Shown here: positions 32,565-50,267 of the stretch, one piece after another | How the letters are laid out: every line of letters begins with the position of its first letter | Numbering within the stretch: position 1 is the stretch's first letter | Origin: Chrysomallon squamiferum | Taxonomy: Eukaryota > Mollusca > Gastropoda > Neomphalida > Peltospiridae | Length of the DNA: 64,000 nucleotides | Direction: 5' to 3' | Assembly (NCBI GenBank): GCA_012295275.1 | Contig: CM022675.1 | Span: 17,002,189 to 17,066,188 of the forward strand | The notes under the pieces: generated by a model | Told to the model about the DNA's origin: nothing | Seen by the model: the letters and a program-made list of their open reading frames with translations, nothing else | The model's database searches: none | Position numbers and translations under genes: made by a program

Positions 32565-34561
32565 AGATACATATATCAGCTAAAAGTGAATCAGAATTTA
32601 TATAAAATTAGAGAAGAGAAGTTATTATACTGAGAAGCTAATTCACTGCCATCTAAGACAAACACACTGTGTAACAACAAATTAAACATTTACCTGTTCG
32701 ATGATTAGATCTGTTGTCAAAACTTGTTTTCGTTCATTCTGCAAAAGTAGAAAAACAAAAACTTAAAGAAATCTTTATAAAGGGACACAGAAACAGATTA
32801 ATGAAAAGATTAACGATGGTTCTAAGAATATTTTATTTATTGAAAAACTATACATACTTTCAAGCGAAAGGTGTTTTTGCAGTAATAGTAATGTTGTAGT
32901 AGTAGTAATAGTAGCAGCAGCAGAGTAGCAGTATTAGTTGTAGTTGTTAGTTTCTTGTTCCACCAGCTATAGCAATAGATAAATATACCAATATTCACAT
33001 ACTAATGATATGGTAGATTGTCTGCTTTGAGATTGTACCGAGTGTACTCAAACAAAAAAAAATTATATTCTCAGCAAGAAATATCGTGGTATTTTGTAGG
33101 TGATAAAATGAATAGATAGTGAAGTTGTGTTTTAATTTATTCTCTGTATACAAGTAAAATGGTAACGATGGAATGTTATCTTACTAGGTCAGTTATTTGG
33201 TTGAGACGAAGAGCGAACTTCAACAGCACCACAGTGGAAGCATTTACAACAGGACGAACAGATTTCTCGTGGTTCTTCATCAGCTGTTCAAAGAGTAGCT
33301 GCTCATCCGGAATAATTCCTGAAATAATAATAACAACAACAACAGTAATAACAATAATAACAACAACAACAACAACAACAACAACAATAATAATAATATT
33401 AAATATAAAATGCGCACATGTAAATATGCACTGTTCAAATATTTTCTGTTTCACTGTATTATTGTTTTGTACATAAAATTATAAATAAATCATTGTAGTC
33501 TTCGTATATTGAACGAATATATTATTGACAGCTTAGTGTATAATGTTAACAGTTGTCAAACAGATAATAGTTATATAAAGATGACACAGATCAGAAAACA
33601 TAGTGATGCCACTGAATGGTCTAAATTTACACTTTGTTTAGTTAATATTCCACAGAGAGAATTAAGCGCACATCGCGGCCTCGTATAGTCCAGTCGCGGA
33701 GATATGGCTAGAACAAAATGTGTGTTCTAAAAGGCACTGATCCCGCGACGCAGGCTCTATGTTAATCATATTAGTTTAAGAGAATCAGCAATAACTAAAA
33801 TTTTACACAACTCTGGCATTTCACGTAGATGATCAGTCGGTCAGATATTTACACATATCGGAATAGCATAATCATACCAGAACTTAAAAGAGTTTTTTGT
33901 ATTTTTCTTCTTTTTTTGTTCTCTTTTTTTTTCTGTTCTTTTTCCTTTTTTTTTTTTTTTTTTTTTTTTCTTTTAATTGTTTGTTTGTTTGTTTTGTATA
34001 GATTTGATTTAATTTGTTTTATTTCGGTTCTTTATGACATTCTGTTTTGTTTATTTTCGTGAGTGGATTCCTCGAGTTGATGGATACTGATGGGGTCTAT
34101 ATTGTATTAATACACCCATCCAATAAAATATTTATTGTACTTACCATAAAAAATTATGTGAGTAGATTAATGCAATATATTTTATAAATTCTTTTTCAAA
34201 TATTATATTTAACTTATCATAATAACACATGATCCTCAAATTAGTTACTACAACGACAGAAATAACCACATTATTATTGAATGTACTGAATGACATTTAT
34301 ACACAACTTGGTCAAATTAATGGAAGTTTTGATTAATTAATCTTAAACATCTACATTTTAAACAAACGTAATAACACACACTCAGACACACACACATTGA
34401 TCTTAAAACAAAAGTTTAAAACATTAACGAATGTTATGTCTAGTTCAACTGATATAGCTGTATTTTAATAATATGTGATCTCTAAATTACTTACCGTTAC
34501 AGAAAGTCATCAAAATCAGTAATATAATGACCAGTTCGACTGGAGCATTGATAATCTTCAT
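27438..34561 (-). CDS. Nicotinic-type Cys-loop receptor subunit (nAChR-B)
   Basis: Seven exons in transcript order: 34561-34495, 33318-33185, 32738-32694, 30070-29961, 29609-29065, 28726-28533 and 28082-27438. They join to 579 aa with a signal peptide (about 1-22). Exons 3-6 equal those of nAChR-A in length (45/110/545/194 bp) and all phases match. The Cys-loop runs C153 to C167. It is a non-alpha-like subunit: loop B Trp is Phe174 (FGSFAYD), the loop D position is Ile (DLIIEQ), and the vicinal Cys pair is replaced by a single C220 with another Cys at 213. M2 reads TEKIPMGLSVFL, so Glu is kept at -1' but Pro sits at 2'. M4 ends at FQYR next to the stop. It is likely an accessory or structural subunit, possibly partnering nAChR-A; the partnership is inference. 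Confidence 0.92.
28533..28726 (-). CDS. nAChR-B exon 6, M3
   Basis: 194 bp encoding GIYLCVVMAMTSVSVILGVI and the RRAPFWVRK loop start. TTTAG acceptor, GTAAGT donor. Confidence 0.93.
29065..29609 (-). CDS. nAChR-B exon 5, Cys-loop to M2
   Basis: 545 bp, TTTCAG acceptor and a weaker GTTCGT donor. Contains the Cys-loop CKVNILLFPFDEQKC, M1 (FYYMANIIVPCIMLSVLMLF) and M2. Confidence 0.94.
29961..30070 (-). CDS. nAChR-B exon 4, loop A
   Basis: 110 bp encoding EWTDENLKWDPEQYNGV and IWKPDTLIYNN. Donor is GTAGGA. Confidence 0.92.
32052..32291. repeat. Interleaved direct repeats A-B / A-x-B
   Basis: Unit A (41 bp, GTAAACAAACATCTTCGCAG...) occurs at 32052-32092 and 32142-32182. Unit B (about 53 bp, AAAGACTGACGTTTTCACCG...) occurs at 32089-32142 and 32238-32291. 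In the first copy A and B abut; in the second, 55 bp separate them. Both pairs look identical. Lies in the intron between exons 3 and 4 of nAChR-B. Confidence 0.95.
32497..32563. repeat. (CT)n microsatellite in nAChR-B intron 3
   Basis: About 67 bp of CT on the + strand, hence AG in the nAChR-B transcript. Confidence 0.97.
32694..32738 (-). CDS. nAChR-B exon 3, 45-bp loop D exon
   Basis: 45 bp encoding NERKQVLTTDLIIEQ between TTGCAG and GTAAAT. The loop D aromatic is replaced by Ile. Confidence 0.92.
33185..33318 (-). CDS. nAChR-B exon 2, N-terminal helix
   Basis: Encodes DEQLLFEQLM, SVRPVVNASTVVLLKFALRL and NQITDL. TTTCAG acceptor, GTAAGA donor. 12 bp shorter than in nAChR-A. Confidence 0.92.
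34495..34561 (-). CDS. nAChR-B exon 1, signal peptide
   Basis: ATG begins MKIINAPVELVIILLILMTF, a hydrophobic leader, ending AAC G before GTAAGT. Same phase as exon 1 of nAChR-A, 67 versus 64 bp. Confidence 0.85.
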
Positions 34562-40774
<6,213 letters not shown>

Positions 40775-41906
40775 GAAGCATGAAACAGACTTTGAATTAA
40801 AAACAAGATTAATCTTATTATTTTTTTTCTTTCTTTCTTTCTTTATTTATTTATTATATTTTTCTTTTTTTTATATATTTTATTTTCAGTTAACTTAAAC
40901 AAGAATTTTGAATTTGTAACATTTATTATTTTAATTTTTTTTATTTTACTGTATTTTTATTTTTGATGTTAACTTATTTTAAATATATTAACTTTTTTAT
41001 TTTAAATGGAATGATTTAAGTTTGTGTTCACTAAATACCTTCTATTTTTATTTATAACATTTATTTTAATTCTTATTGAATTATGACATGTGTACTTTGG
41101 TAGTTTTAAAATTAGATAAGTATTTGAAGATTCCTTAATGTTTCTTTGTTAGTTTTAACTTTAGCATTCGTTGTTATTTGGGTTAACTCACGAATGCTGA
41201 AAAGATAACACTAACATTCACCTTTTTATAAGACAGTGAAGTAATAACAATACAACATGACTTGAGTGTGTCATTTTGATATCATTCGCTATCTCATTTC
41301 ATACACAGGAATAATTAGAAATGAGGGGAAAAAACACATCAATTAAATAAACTTATAGTTACTTTGTTTTCTTCTTGTTGATGCTGATTTGTTTGTAATT
41401 TTTTTCAATTTCTACATTATTATACTTCTCGAAATAACTATTTAAAAAGATGAAAAAGAAAGAAAACAGTGTTGTAATTTGTTATTAGAAAAGAATAATA
41501 ATCATTATAACAGTGTCGTAATTTGTTATTAGAAAATAATAATAATCAGTATAACAACCTTCAAATACACTTTCATTCTTACCACTTAGAATAATCTCAT
41601 GTGTTTGACATGTAAAACTGTCATAGTTGTTGAAATACATATTAATATATTAATCAGTACAGATTTGACAATCACGCAGAATTTCTGGATATATTAATAG
41701 TAGCTTGTGATGCTAATTAGATCATGGTAATTTATTATAATATATAATTTGATGCAATTAAGATATTTATTTATTTATTTATTTATTTATATTTTTCTTT
41801 TTCTGAAAAAGAAATATATACCTGTCTGATTTTTACGTTATAATTATAACTGTTTAAATCTCTATCTATGTGCGTTTTTATACATGTATACATACACGTA
41901 CACATG

Positions 41907-41907
<1 letters not shown>

Positions 41908-41947
<40 letters not shown>
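41908..41947. repeat. (CA)n microsatellite
   Basis: 40 bp of CA repeats followed by TATACATACA words. Confidence 0.95.
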
Positions 41948-41954
<7 letters not shown>

Positions 41955-42401
41955 CATACATGTTTGTTTTATATCTGTTTTTTAGCTTTAAACCCTTTTT
42001 ATTGATTTTGTTATATGTGTGTATGTGTGTATGTTTATATGTGTGTGTTTGTTATTTTAGTGGACTTTCAATTGTCACAGATAAATTTTGTTTCCAGTGG
42101 TGGTGGTGATGTGTTGTTTTGGTTTCCACATCAGTGGTTCTGGCATTTACACAGAAATAATAATTTTCAAAATAATCACACTAATTACATCTTACCACCC
42201 GTCGGTCAGTTGTTATTCTGTCATGTATCGTTTGTATGTCATGCATTGTTGTTACATACAACATTATATTTCCTCTATTGTTATGTTAAACTGTTAATAT
42301 GGTCAACCATCTGTCGCTTTCAGAAGTATCGCTACCTTTTTACAATTCATTTTATTCCAGATACAGGTTAGTCAGCATGTAGTAATACAACAGCGTTTAT
42401 G

Positions 42402-42404
<3 letters not shown>

Positions 42405-42440
<36 letters not shown>
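42405..42440. repeat. (TA)n microsatellite
   Basis: 36 bp of alternating AT. Confidence 0.95.
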
Positions 42441-42442
<2 letters not shown>

Positions 42443-43859
42443 ATATATGTATGTTTGTATATATCAACGAAAGTACTACGTATTACGTACGTACGTATGC
42501 AAAAACGTATTATCTATATGTGTGTGTGTGTGTGTGTGCGGCAAACTAGGCAAATAAGTAGGTAGGCATATACAAACTATATATGTAAACATGTAGAAAT
42601 GTATGTGGATAAAGAGAAAAGTAAGCAGGTAGGATTGTAACTATCTCTATAATCAATATATGTTTGTTCCAGAGAAAAACTATGCTGTAACTACTTAATG
42701 GAAATATAGGAAACAAATCATTAACCTCAAAACAAATACAAAACTGTAAGCTTTCTACAAACACATGCAGAGTTTATCAACAGGTAATGAGTTAAAACAA
42801 AACAAAACAAACTAACAAATAATAATAAAAATAACCACAACAACAACAACAATAATAATAATAATAATAAATTGAATCTTTACTAATAATAAAGTACAAG
42901 AAATGCTTATTGTTAAATCATCTGCAAATATTTATTTGTGATGTTTATTGTTATCCTTGAAAAAGAATTAAAAAAGAATTAACAGAACTGAACGCTAGAT
43001 ATACACATTTCTCAATTATATGCCCCAAAAGGTTGCAAACACTCTCCCTCACACTGTAAAAAACAAAATAGCTGAATAAAAAATAAAACAAAATATTGTT
43101 GAGAGTTTTCAAAATTATATACATACCTTCTGTCGCCTTCGATAAATTTTCAAATTATTTTTCTGATTCAGTCTTCAAATGCGTTACACTAGGTTTAATA
43201 ATAAGAACCAAGGTTATAGAGCAGAATCGAATAAAACATGTTTCCATTTATCTCCCTTAGCTTTGCTGACTCACGTATATGTTTTTGTGAAAAAAGAAAT
43301 GGTTTGATTATTCGAGTCATCACGCGGCAACAGATGGTCGGCCCCTTTTACATACACTTGCAGACGGTGAATAAATTAAATTTCGTTTGTTCGATAGATT
43401 TAATCTGAACTGTTTATTATTTTGGTAAAAGTGAAAAGTTTTTAAATATCTTGTTTGACATATAATAATATAGAAAACGCTTAATTTGTTTATAAATATA
43501 AATTTGCTTTGCCGGAAGGGGATTGGTGTGACAGAGTATAATTGTTGAAAGTATACTCTCCCAAAAAAGAAACGCAAAATGGTTGATTGCTTAGATAACT
43601 ATTGTAAACTGACACATATCGATAAATATAATGACATTTGGTGATTCATACATATAGCTTTTGTTACAGTCGCAAAAAAGAAGGTAACACAAAATAAAGG
43701 CTATGATCGTGTTTATTAGCCAAAACATCCCCGCATACAAAACACGTTACCAGTCCATGTTCACGTGCGGCACATGAAACTTGAATACGAGGGTTATAAA
43801 AATGCAAGGTTTCCGGATACTTCTGTTCGTTATTTTTGTTCTGACCCAACATCAAACAA

Positions 43860-44373
43860 ATGCCACAACTGAGTGAACGCATCGAAACAACGCCATCGGC
43901 CGTTTACAAGCTGGCGAATCCTTCTCGGCTATAGCCCGGATGTTCCATGTATATCCCCAAGCACCACCATCTTGAGAATGTGGTATCGGTTCCAGCAACA
44001 CCAAACAACACGTGACCGTCCCAGATCATGTAGACCACGAGTAACCACCAGGGCCCAAGACTGCTACATACGGGTACTTCATCTACGGGAAAGAACCATA
44101 ACGGCAACCTCTACTGCTTCAGGAATACCAGGTCTGTGTAGAATATCGGCTCAGACAGTGACCAATCGTTTACGCGAGGCAGGTATTCAAGCCAGACGTC
44201 CTGTAAGAAGAGTGGTTTTCACTCAACAACATCGTCGACTACGACGTCAGTGGTGTCATGTGCACAGAATCTGGCCTCAATTACGATGGAAAACTGTCTG
44301 GTTTAGTGACGAAGCTCGATTTTTGCTCCGTCGAGCTGATGGAAGAGTTTACAAAGTTTGCGAAAGTGTGTAA
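43860..44373 (+). pseudogene. Tc1-type transposase remnant
   Basis: The ATG of MPQLSERI begins one frame; the frame AIGRLQAGESFSAIARMFHV follows, then a shift to TTILRMWYRFQQHQTTRDRP and on through RITAQTV-like and VWFSDEARFLLRRADGRV motifs. These match the HTH and first DDE region of Tc1-like transposases. At least two frameshifts are visible and the frame stops shortly after RADGRV, so most of the catalytic domain is missing. Not functional. Confidence 0.85.
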
Positions 44374-44404
44374 AATGTGAACATTCTGGTGCATTTTGTT
44401 GATC

Positions 44405-44412
44405 CATTAGAT
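44405..44412. repeat. hAT target-site duplication, left
   Basis: CATTAGAT immediately before the hAT terminus; identical to 45287-45294. Confidence 0.93.
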
Positions 44413-45286
44413 CAGTGATTCTCAACCAGTGTGCCGCGGCGCACAGGTGTGCCACGAGATCTTCCTATGTGTGCCGCAAAATTTTGAACGGCACACTAAG
44501 AAAATGCGAAAAACCACGTGATCCATAAATAAAACAAACAGTAGAATGCAAGGTAAAAACGAAAATATTCTCACTTCAACAGACAAGTTAGTTGCCCTCA
44601 AAAAGAAAATAGTGATTTTGGAAAAAAAAAAGCAATTACTGTCAACCTTTATATGTTCCCTTTATTGCGTTCTACCTGCATTAGAGAAATGATCCCTATT
44701 GTGTTTACTCATCTGACAGCCCAGGACGAAAGCATCAACAATAAATTTCCGGCATTAAAGATAGAAAAGTATGATTGGATTAGAGATCCTTTCATAAATC
44801 ATTCTTCCAACATTGAACTTGAGTTACAGGAAGAAGACGAATTGGCCGCCCTTTCTAATGACCTTAAAATTAAAACATTCGACTCTGCCCATTGATTCAT
44901 TTTGGATTTCAGTACAAGAGGTGTATCCCATGTTATGTAAAAAAAGTTTTAGAAATTTTATTACAATTTTCAACTAATATATGTGAATTAGGCAACATCA
45001 AAAACATGAAGCACGAGAGATTACTAGGCACAAATTTCTCACTAAAGAAGCCAGCTATTTGACTGATGAAATTCAAAACACTGCATTGAAGTGAGTTACA
45101 GCTGTGTTTTTCTTTATTTAGTTTGAGTCATTCTAGGTGTCTATGACTAGGCTGGGTCTATGGTTCTATGCCGTCTATGACTTTACAAAATTCAAATATT
45201 TTTCATATATATTTAGCCAGGTGTGCCGCTATATTTTCATGTGTTCTAAGGTGTGCCGTTGACAAAAAAAAGGTTGAGAACCACTG
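44413..45286 (+). mobile_element. hAT element nested in the Tc1 element
   Basis: Left end CAGTGATTCTCAACCAGTG; right end is the complement of CAGTGGTTCTCAACCTTTTT, the typical hAT CAG(T/N)GGTTCTCAACC terminus. Subterminal GTGTGCCG words recur at both ends. The length is 874 bp, too short for an autonomous copy. A perfect 8-bp duplication, CATTAGAT, flanks it, which is the hAT signature. Confidence 0.95.
44653..45062 (+). pseudogene. hAT transposase C-terminal remnant
   Basis: The open part (44653-44895) contains FPALKIEKYDWIRDPFI and LELQEEDELAALSND, resembling ZBED/SCAND3-type hAT transposases just before their dimerisation domain. Beyond the stop, pieces such as QEVYPMLCKKVLEILLQFST and HERLLGTNFSLK continue in shifted frames. 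Clearly inactive. Confidence 0.72.
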
Positions 45287-45294
45287 CATTAGAT
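45287..45294. repeat. hAT target-site duplication, right
   Basis: CATTAGAT directly after the right terminus of the hAT element. Confidence 0.93.
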
Positions 45295-45350
45295 AGATGT
45301 TCCAACGTCAATAAAATCTACTTTTGCGTTTCTTTTTTGTTAGAGTATAT

Positions 45351-45968
45351 TTTTCAGTTAGCGTCTCAGCAGCGTTAAATCAAGACTAGAAATGCATTTT
45401 TGCTGTGCTCTCTTTTTTATTTCTTTGCTTTTCAGTTTTTCGATCTTTTGTTGTTGTTATTTTTTTTTAATTTTGCAGTTTAGCTGGGGTTTTTCTATTC
45501 AGCTGCCATGATGCAGTTGTTGATTTTTTGTTTGAGAAATTTCGACGGCGTCGGGTGAAGCTTTTTTTTTTTTTTTTTTCGAATTTCTTTTGTTTTCTTT
45601 TCTTTTTTTGCTTTCTTTTTTGTTTTTTTTTTTTTAATAATTTCTTTTATTATTGTTATTTTTAAAATATTATTTCTATTATTTTTCTGTTTATCTGCAA
45701 GATATTTTTTATTACAGTTTTCATTCATTCATTACTGCCCTTCATTCTGAAGAATCAGTCTATAAAATATTGTTTAGGACCTCCACCATTTTATCTCTGG
45801 TGTCGTTAGCACTTTTAACCAATCGATATCTTCAAACAATGTTCAAAAAATAATTTTTAAAAATAATAAATAAAATAAAATAAATAGGCCTAATATTAAA
45901 AAATATATATATATATATAACTCGCGCCATTTTCAATTTGAAAATATCTGATTGTTTTATGTTGTGTT

Positions 45969-46014
<46 letters not shown>

Positions 46015-46625
46015 CTAATAAATATGTATACTGTTGATGTTGTTTTTGATGTTGTTTATCTAGTTTTTGATGTTGTTTATCTAGTTTTATTTTGTACTGT
46101 TTTCTTTTCTTTCTTATCCAAAACAGAAAACATTTCTAAAGAAATTAAATATTTATTACTCAAAACATAAATATATTTGATTTCTAAATGTATCGGAAAA
46201 AATAAGATCTGAAAAGGAAATAATAAAAATCTGTATATTTTATACTGCTTAAATACTAGCAAAAATTCTTAGTAAAATATTTGGTTTCTCGTTAAGTTAT
46301 ACGATAACAAAATCTGATCACAGTTTAGCTGAGAGTTATCTCCCATTACATCCATTAATATCCCTGATAAAATGTGTGTAGAAGTTTAATTATCCTTTAA
46401 AAATATAAAGGTTTTGTTGCATTTCAGCAAAATAAGTTTAAAATGTGTTACCACTAATGGTAATAATAAAATATCATCGCCATCATAATCCTCATATTGC
46501 TGTTGTTGTTATTATTATTATTATCATCATCATCATCATCATCAACTGAATAAATAAATACAGTTTGTTCCAATAACTGTAGGAATTAGCTTTAATAAAT
46601 AAGTATTCTTCATTTTTCAATATTA
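45351..46625. other. Intergenic, no gene seen
   Basis: Poly-T, (TA)n and ATTT runs, and an ATT/ATC triplet tract at about 46511-46543. Holds the TRP gene 3' UTR at its right edge. Confidence 0.55.
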
Positions 46626-49600
46626 CTATTTTTGTTTCTTTGATATTTTCAATTTTATCACAACTTGTTGAATATCTTCCAGAACTGACTGCATATGTCT
46701 CATCTGATCCGCCATTCTGTTCTCCATATTTTTTATCCGATAATTTAAATCCCGCAAAGCCTCTATTTCGCTATGTTCAGATTTCGTTTGACTTGTTCTT
46801 GCGAGATCCGCCGAGACTTCGATATACCATTTCATATCTTCTTTGTCATCTGGTGATGGCAGAATCTGACCATGATGCATTTTTACTCGACTGAAAAGTT
46901 TTGTGCACCATGGACTAGATTTCTCAATATCGACTCCAAGCTGTACAGACTCAATTCGCCATGCGAGCTGTCGTCTGTGCAGGATACGTGAATACGAATC
47001 GTTCATCATGGCTATTAGGAGATTCAGTAGGACGATGGTCCCGAGGATCATGTATATTATGTAAAGAACTTTTACATAAAGAGTTGACCTTCCCACAGTC
47101 TCTAGATTTGTCTTTACATTGCCATCAAACAGCTCTCCCATGCCTATCATAAGATTAAAGAAGAGAAACATTGTATCAAGAGGAGAGGAATAAATTGCCA
47201 TGAGTCCAGGAGAAGCTTGAAATAGGACGTGGACACAGAAAGAGAAAGCGAGGAGAACGAAGAGGTAGACGAAAAGAAATTTGAGAACATCTTGTACGAT
47301 CATGTGTTGAATCATCTTCCAGAAATAATGAATCAGTTTAAATCCACGTGTGAAGGTGATGGTGAAAAGCCAGCCTAGCAGAAGGGCTGGAGCAAGAAAA
47401 TAGTCCTGGTATGGATACTGTATAGAGAAGAGAATGATCCAGACAACAACAAGAAGAGCATATGTGAAAGTAAACAAGACGGACATGTATGTCTCGATTA
47501 AAGACATGATACCGCCGTCCCTCTCTTTGTGGAGTTTATAGCTGACGGAAAACTGACCTAGACATACTGATTTAATTGTTCTATATAATACGTATCCAAT
47601 GAATATTGCTGGTTCAATGGGAACGACTAAATAGAGGAGGATGGCTGGTGCGCCACGCGATGAATCAGAAGGTGATATTCTGCGTTTCTCTAATAAGGCA
47701 TTTGAACAGTAGCTGAACGTTGACATGTAGACGATATGACAAATTATGAGCACGATGTTTGTCCATGCGGCCACCGATGCGTAAGCGTTTTCAATTTGTT
47801 TCAGAGGCGGAATGTCCAGGATCTGAGAAGCTCTGTCGGTGGATTCCAAAGACAGCAGCCACTCCATACACGACGGTCTGGGATCCACGCGGGTGTTGTT
47901 GCAAAAGCCGGTCAAAGAGTCGTTGGTCAGTGGTGTGATGTGCGTGATGTTGAAACGCACTTTATTCTGCACCTCGAAGCACATGACGTCTTTCATCATC
48001 ATGATATTTTCCACAATTTCCACAGCGCCTACTTTGTACGCTAGTGCCAAAACGTTGATATCGGCCGTGTTGTAAATGTCTATTACTAGACTGCTGACTG
48101 CTTGGCGTTTGTATCTGATATGAACATCACTGTCGTCTGGATACTGCAAGACGTTCTTTATGCACCACCATCTTACTGCCTCTTCTATGATGAGATCAAA
48201 CATCTTCACATGTTGTTTAGTTTGAAGTGGATCGACTGTTGAAGCTTGAGTTAATCTATGCAGAACAGAGTCACCGTTTTCATCTGTGAGACCCAAATTA
48301 GCGCCATACAGAATGAGACGTTTTACGCCTTCGAAAAATCCCTGGCAAGCAGCAAGATGGATGACTCCTTCTTTCTGGTTGTTCTGTTCATTGATGTCCG
48401 CGTCACGCTTCATCGTCTCATAAATGTCCAGCATCATGTTTAGTACTTCCGGTTCACCTCGCCTCACAGATGCATGCAATGGCGTGTTGCCATGTTTACC
48501 TTTATCTTTGAATCGGACAAATCTGAATTCCCATAAGACGTCTGGTTTGGCGAATTTTGCTGCAAGATGTAGCGGATTATTTCCTTCCTTGTCTACTACA
48601 TTTAAGCTTTCGTAAGCATGCGACTTGATGACGTAATCAAATATTTCTTTTACAGTTTTTGGATCAATAAATTTTGAACAAGCGGCCACATGTAATACGG
48701 TCTGTCCTAAATCATTTTTAATATTCGCTTTGGCTTTCTTTTCTAGAAGAGCTAGAATTGTTTCACCGTGTCCTTTAATTGTACTGATATGTAGTGGAGT
48801 GTTTCCTCTCTTATTCTGAATATCCACGCTCAATTTGTCACTGAATTTCCTAATAATTTCGTGCATGTTGTCCATGGATGCATAATGCATAAAATTATTT
48901 CCTTCTTCATCTTGAGCTGCTGGGTCTAATTTCAGCTGAATAAGCATTTCTATTTTACTACAGTGCCCACCAGCAGCAGCCTGAAACAGTGGAGATTTCT
49001 GTTTACGCAGTCGCAACACTTGCTTGTTTTCGTCAAGAACCATAGCACCAGTCTCCATGAGAGCTTCTATCAAAACCTTAATGATATTGTCGTTGTCGTT
49101 GTCAACAGCAAAGATCCATACATCCTCCCCTTCGTGATTTTTATGATTTGTGTTGGCACCGCATTTAACCAGAGTGTGCAGAACAAACGGATGTCCAAAT
49201 TTTGCAGCCAGAATTAATGCGGTGTCTCCTCTCTCGTCTGCTTCGTCAATTCTGGCTCCATTTGAAAGAAGTGTCTGGATGACATCATTATATCCCTCCC
49301 TTGCAGCATGATGAATGGGGCGTTCTCCGCCTCTTATACAGAAATTAACGTCAGCTCCATTCTGAAGTAAAATTGTCACAATATCATTCATTCCATAAGC
49401 ACAAGCCACAATTATTGGCGCCACAAGGCCTAGCTTTCTTGTTTTGTTAACATCTGCTTTTCCCATTCCAGCCAAAAGCGCTACCGTTTCAGTGAAGCCA
49501 TATCTCACAGCCCAATACAGAGCGGTTGAACCTTTGTCATTTTCAAGGTCTGTCAGCGCTTTACGATTTATTAACATTTTGACCGTGGTCACGTGACCCC

Positions 49601-50267
49601 AGCGAGCTGCCCACAATAAAGCCGTGTCTTTCTTGGCATTGATATGATTCACATCAACGCCGAAATCCAAAAATAATTCGGCCATTTCCGTAAATCCATG
49701 GAAGGCGGCTAAATGTACGCACGGAAACGTCCTTGGTCTCTGACCTGAGATGGTAACGGGCGTTTCTTGTAGAAGTAATTTCATTAAGTCGTCTCTGCTC
49801 GAAATATTAGCTATAAATAATTTTGCCATTTCTAAGTCATTATTCTCGGTTATTCTATGCAGGGCGTTCTTTTTCCCATGTATATCACCTAGGAACACCT
49901 CGTACTCCTGAGCTAATAAATTGACGTGTTGTGACTGAATTAACATTTTAACAATCTCACGTCTGTTGTTCTCGAGAGCATAATGCAGTAGATTCTGATG
50001 AGTTTTCGGCTGCAAATACATACTGTTAGCTAATGAGGTGTTAGAAGGGAGACTGTCTAGCTTCACTTGCAACTCTTCAGGCGATCCCTTACAAACGAGG
50101 TCGAATAGGTAGTTGCTCAAACTCACTGAAACGGCATTTACTTCCTTTGCTCTGTCAGCCTGGTGCACGGATATATCACTATGGGAGACTTTTCGAGGCA
50201 CACCAGGAGCCTCTGATATGTAAGAAAGTCTACGACCTGGAGAAGTGAATGGAACTTCCACTCTTTG
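46626..50267 (-). CDS. TRP channel main exon, 3.6 kb
   Basis: TTCCAG acceptor, then QRVEVPFTSPGRRLSYI. A single exon encodes all ankyrin repeats, the six membrane segments and the tail, with a TAG stop. The in-frame ATG at 50300 lies in the intron and is not preferred. Confidence 0.93.
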   Translation of the reverse strand, partial: QRVEVPFTSPGRRLSYISEAPGVPRKVSHSDISVHQADRAKEVNAVSVSLSNYLFDLVCKGSPEELQVKLDSLPSNTSLANSMYLQPKTHQNLLHYALENNRREIVKMLIQSQHVNLLAQEYEVFLGDIHGKKNALHRITENNDLEMAKLFIANISSRDDLMKLLLQETPVTISGQRPRTFPCVHLAAFHGFTEMAELFLDFGVDVNHINAKKDTALLWAARWGHVTTVKMLINRKALTDLENDKGSTALYWAVRYGFTETVALLAGMGKADVNKTRKLGLVAPIIVACAYGMNDIVTILLQNGADVNFCIRGGERPIHHAAREGYNDVIQTLLSNGARIDEADERGDTALILAAKFGHPFVLHTLVKCGANTNHKNHEGEDVWIFAVDNDNDNIIKVLIEALMETGAMVLDENKQVLRLRKQKSPLFQAAAGGHCSKIEMLIQLKLDPAAQDEEGNNFMHYASMDNMHEIIRKFSDKLSVDIQNKRGNTPLHISTIKGHGETILALLEKKAKANIKNDLGQTVLHVAACSKFIDPKTVKEIFDYVIKSHAYESLNVVDKEGNNPLHLAAKFAKPDVLWEFRFVRFKDKGKHGNTPLHASVRRGEPEVLNMMLDIYETMKRDADINEQNNQKEGVIHLAACQGFFEGVKRLILYGANLGLTDENGDSVLHRLTQASTVDPLQTKQHVKMFDLIIEEAVRWWCIKNVLQYPDDSDVHIRYKRQAVSSLVIDIYNTADINVLALAYKVGAVEIVENIMMMKDVMCFEVQNKVRFNITHITPLTNDSLTGFCNNTRVDPRPSCMEWLLSLESTDRASQILDIPPLKQIENAYASVAAWTNIVLIICHIVYMSTFSYCSNALLEKRRISPSDSSRGAPAILLYLVVPIEPAIFIGYVLYRTIKSVCLGQFSVSYKLHKERDGGIMSLIETYMSVLFTFTYALLVVVWIILFSIQYPYQDYFLAPALLLGWLFTITFTRGFKLIHYFWKMIQHMIVQDVLKFLFVYLFVLLAFSFCVHVLFQASPGLMAIYSSPLDTMFLFFNLMIGMGELFDGNVKTNLETVGRSTLYVKVLYIIYMILGTIVLLNLLIAMMNDSYSRILHRRQLAWRIESVQLGVDIEKSSPWCTKLFSRVKMHHGQILPSPDDKEDMKWYIEVSADLARTSQTKSEHSEIEALRDLNYRIKNMENRMADQMRHMQSVLEDIQQVVIKLKISKKQK

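Larger units (their letters stand above)
40775..43552. other. Intergenic, A+T-rich, no gene seen
   Basis: Includes ATTT runs, a (CA)n tract at 41908-41947, a (TA)n tract at 42405-42440 and GT runs. Should contain the promoter of the TspO-like gene at its left edge. Confidence 0.5.
43553..45350 (+). mobile_element. Decayed Tc1/mariner-type element
   Basis: Terminal inverted repeats of about 28 bp: left 43553-43581 reads TATACTCT...AAAAAAGAAACGCAAAA, and the right end 45322-45350 is its near-perfect complement (TTTTGCGTTTCTTTTTTG...AGAGTATA). TA at both ends fits the TA target preference of the family. The transposase is frameshifted and truncated. A hAT element sits inside. Without the insert the element is only about 0.9 kb, so it is internally deleted. 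Confidence 0.88.

Noticed and set aside
33159-33476. Plus-strand open frame of 105 aa
   Set aside because: It is the antisense shadow of nAChR-B exon 2 plus a CAA/ATA repeat.
47736-48075. Plus-strand open frames within the TRP exon
   Set aside because: Antisense to the conserved pre-S1 region of the channel; no independent support.
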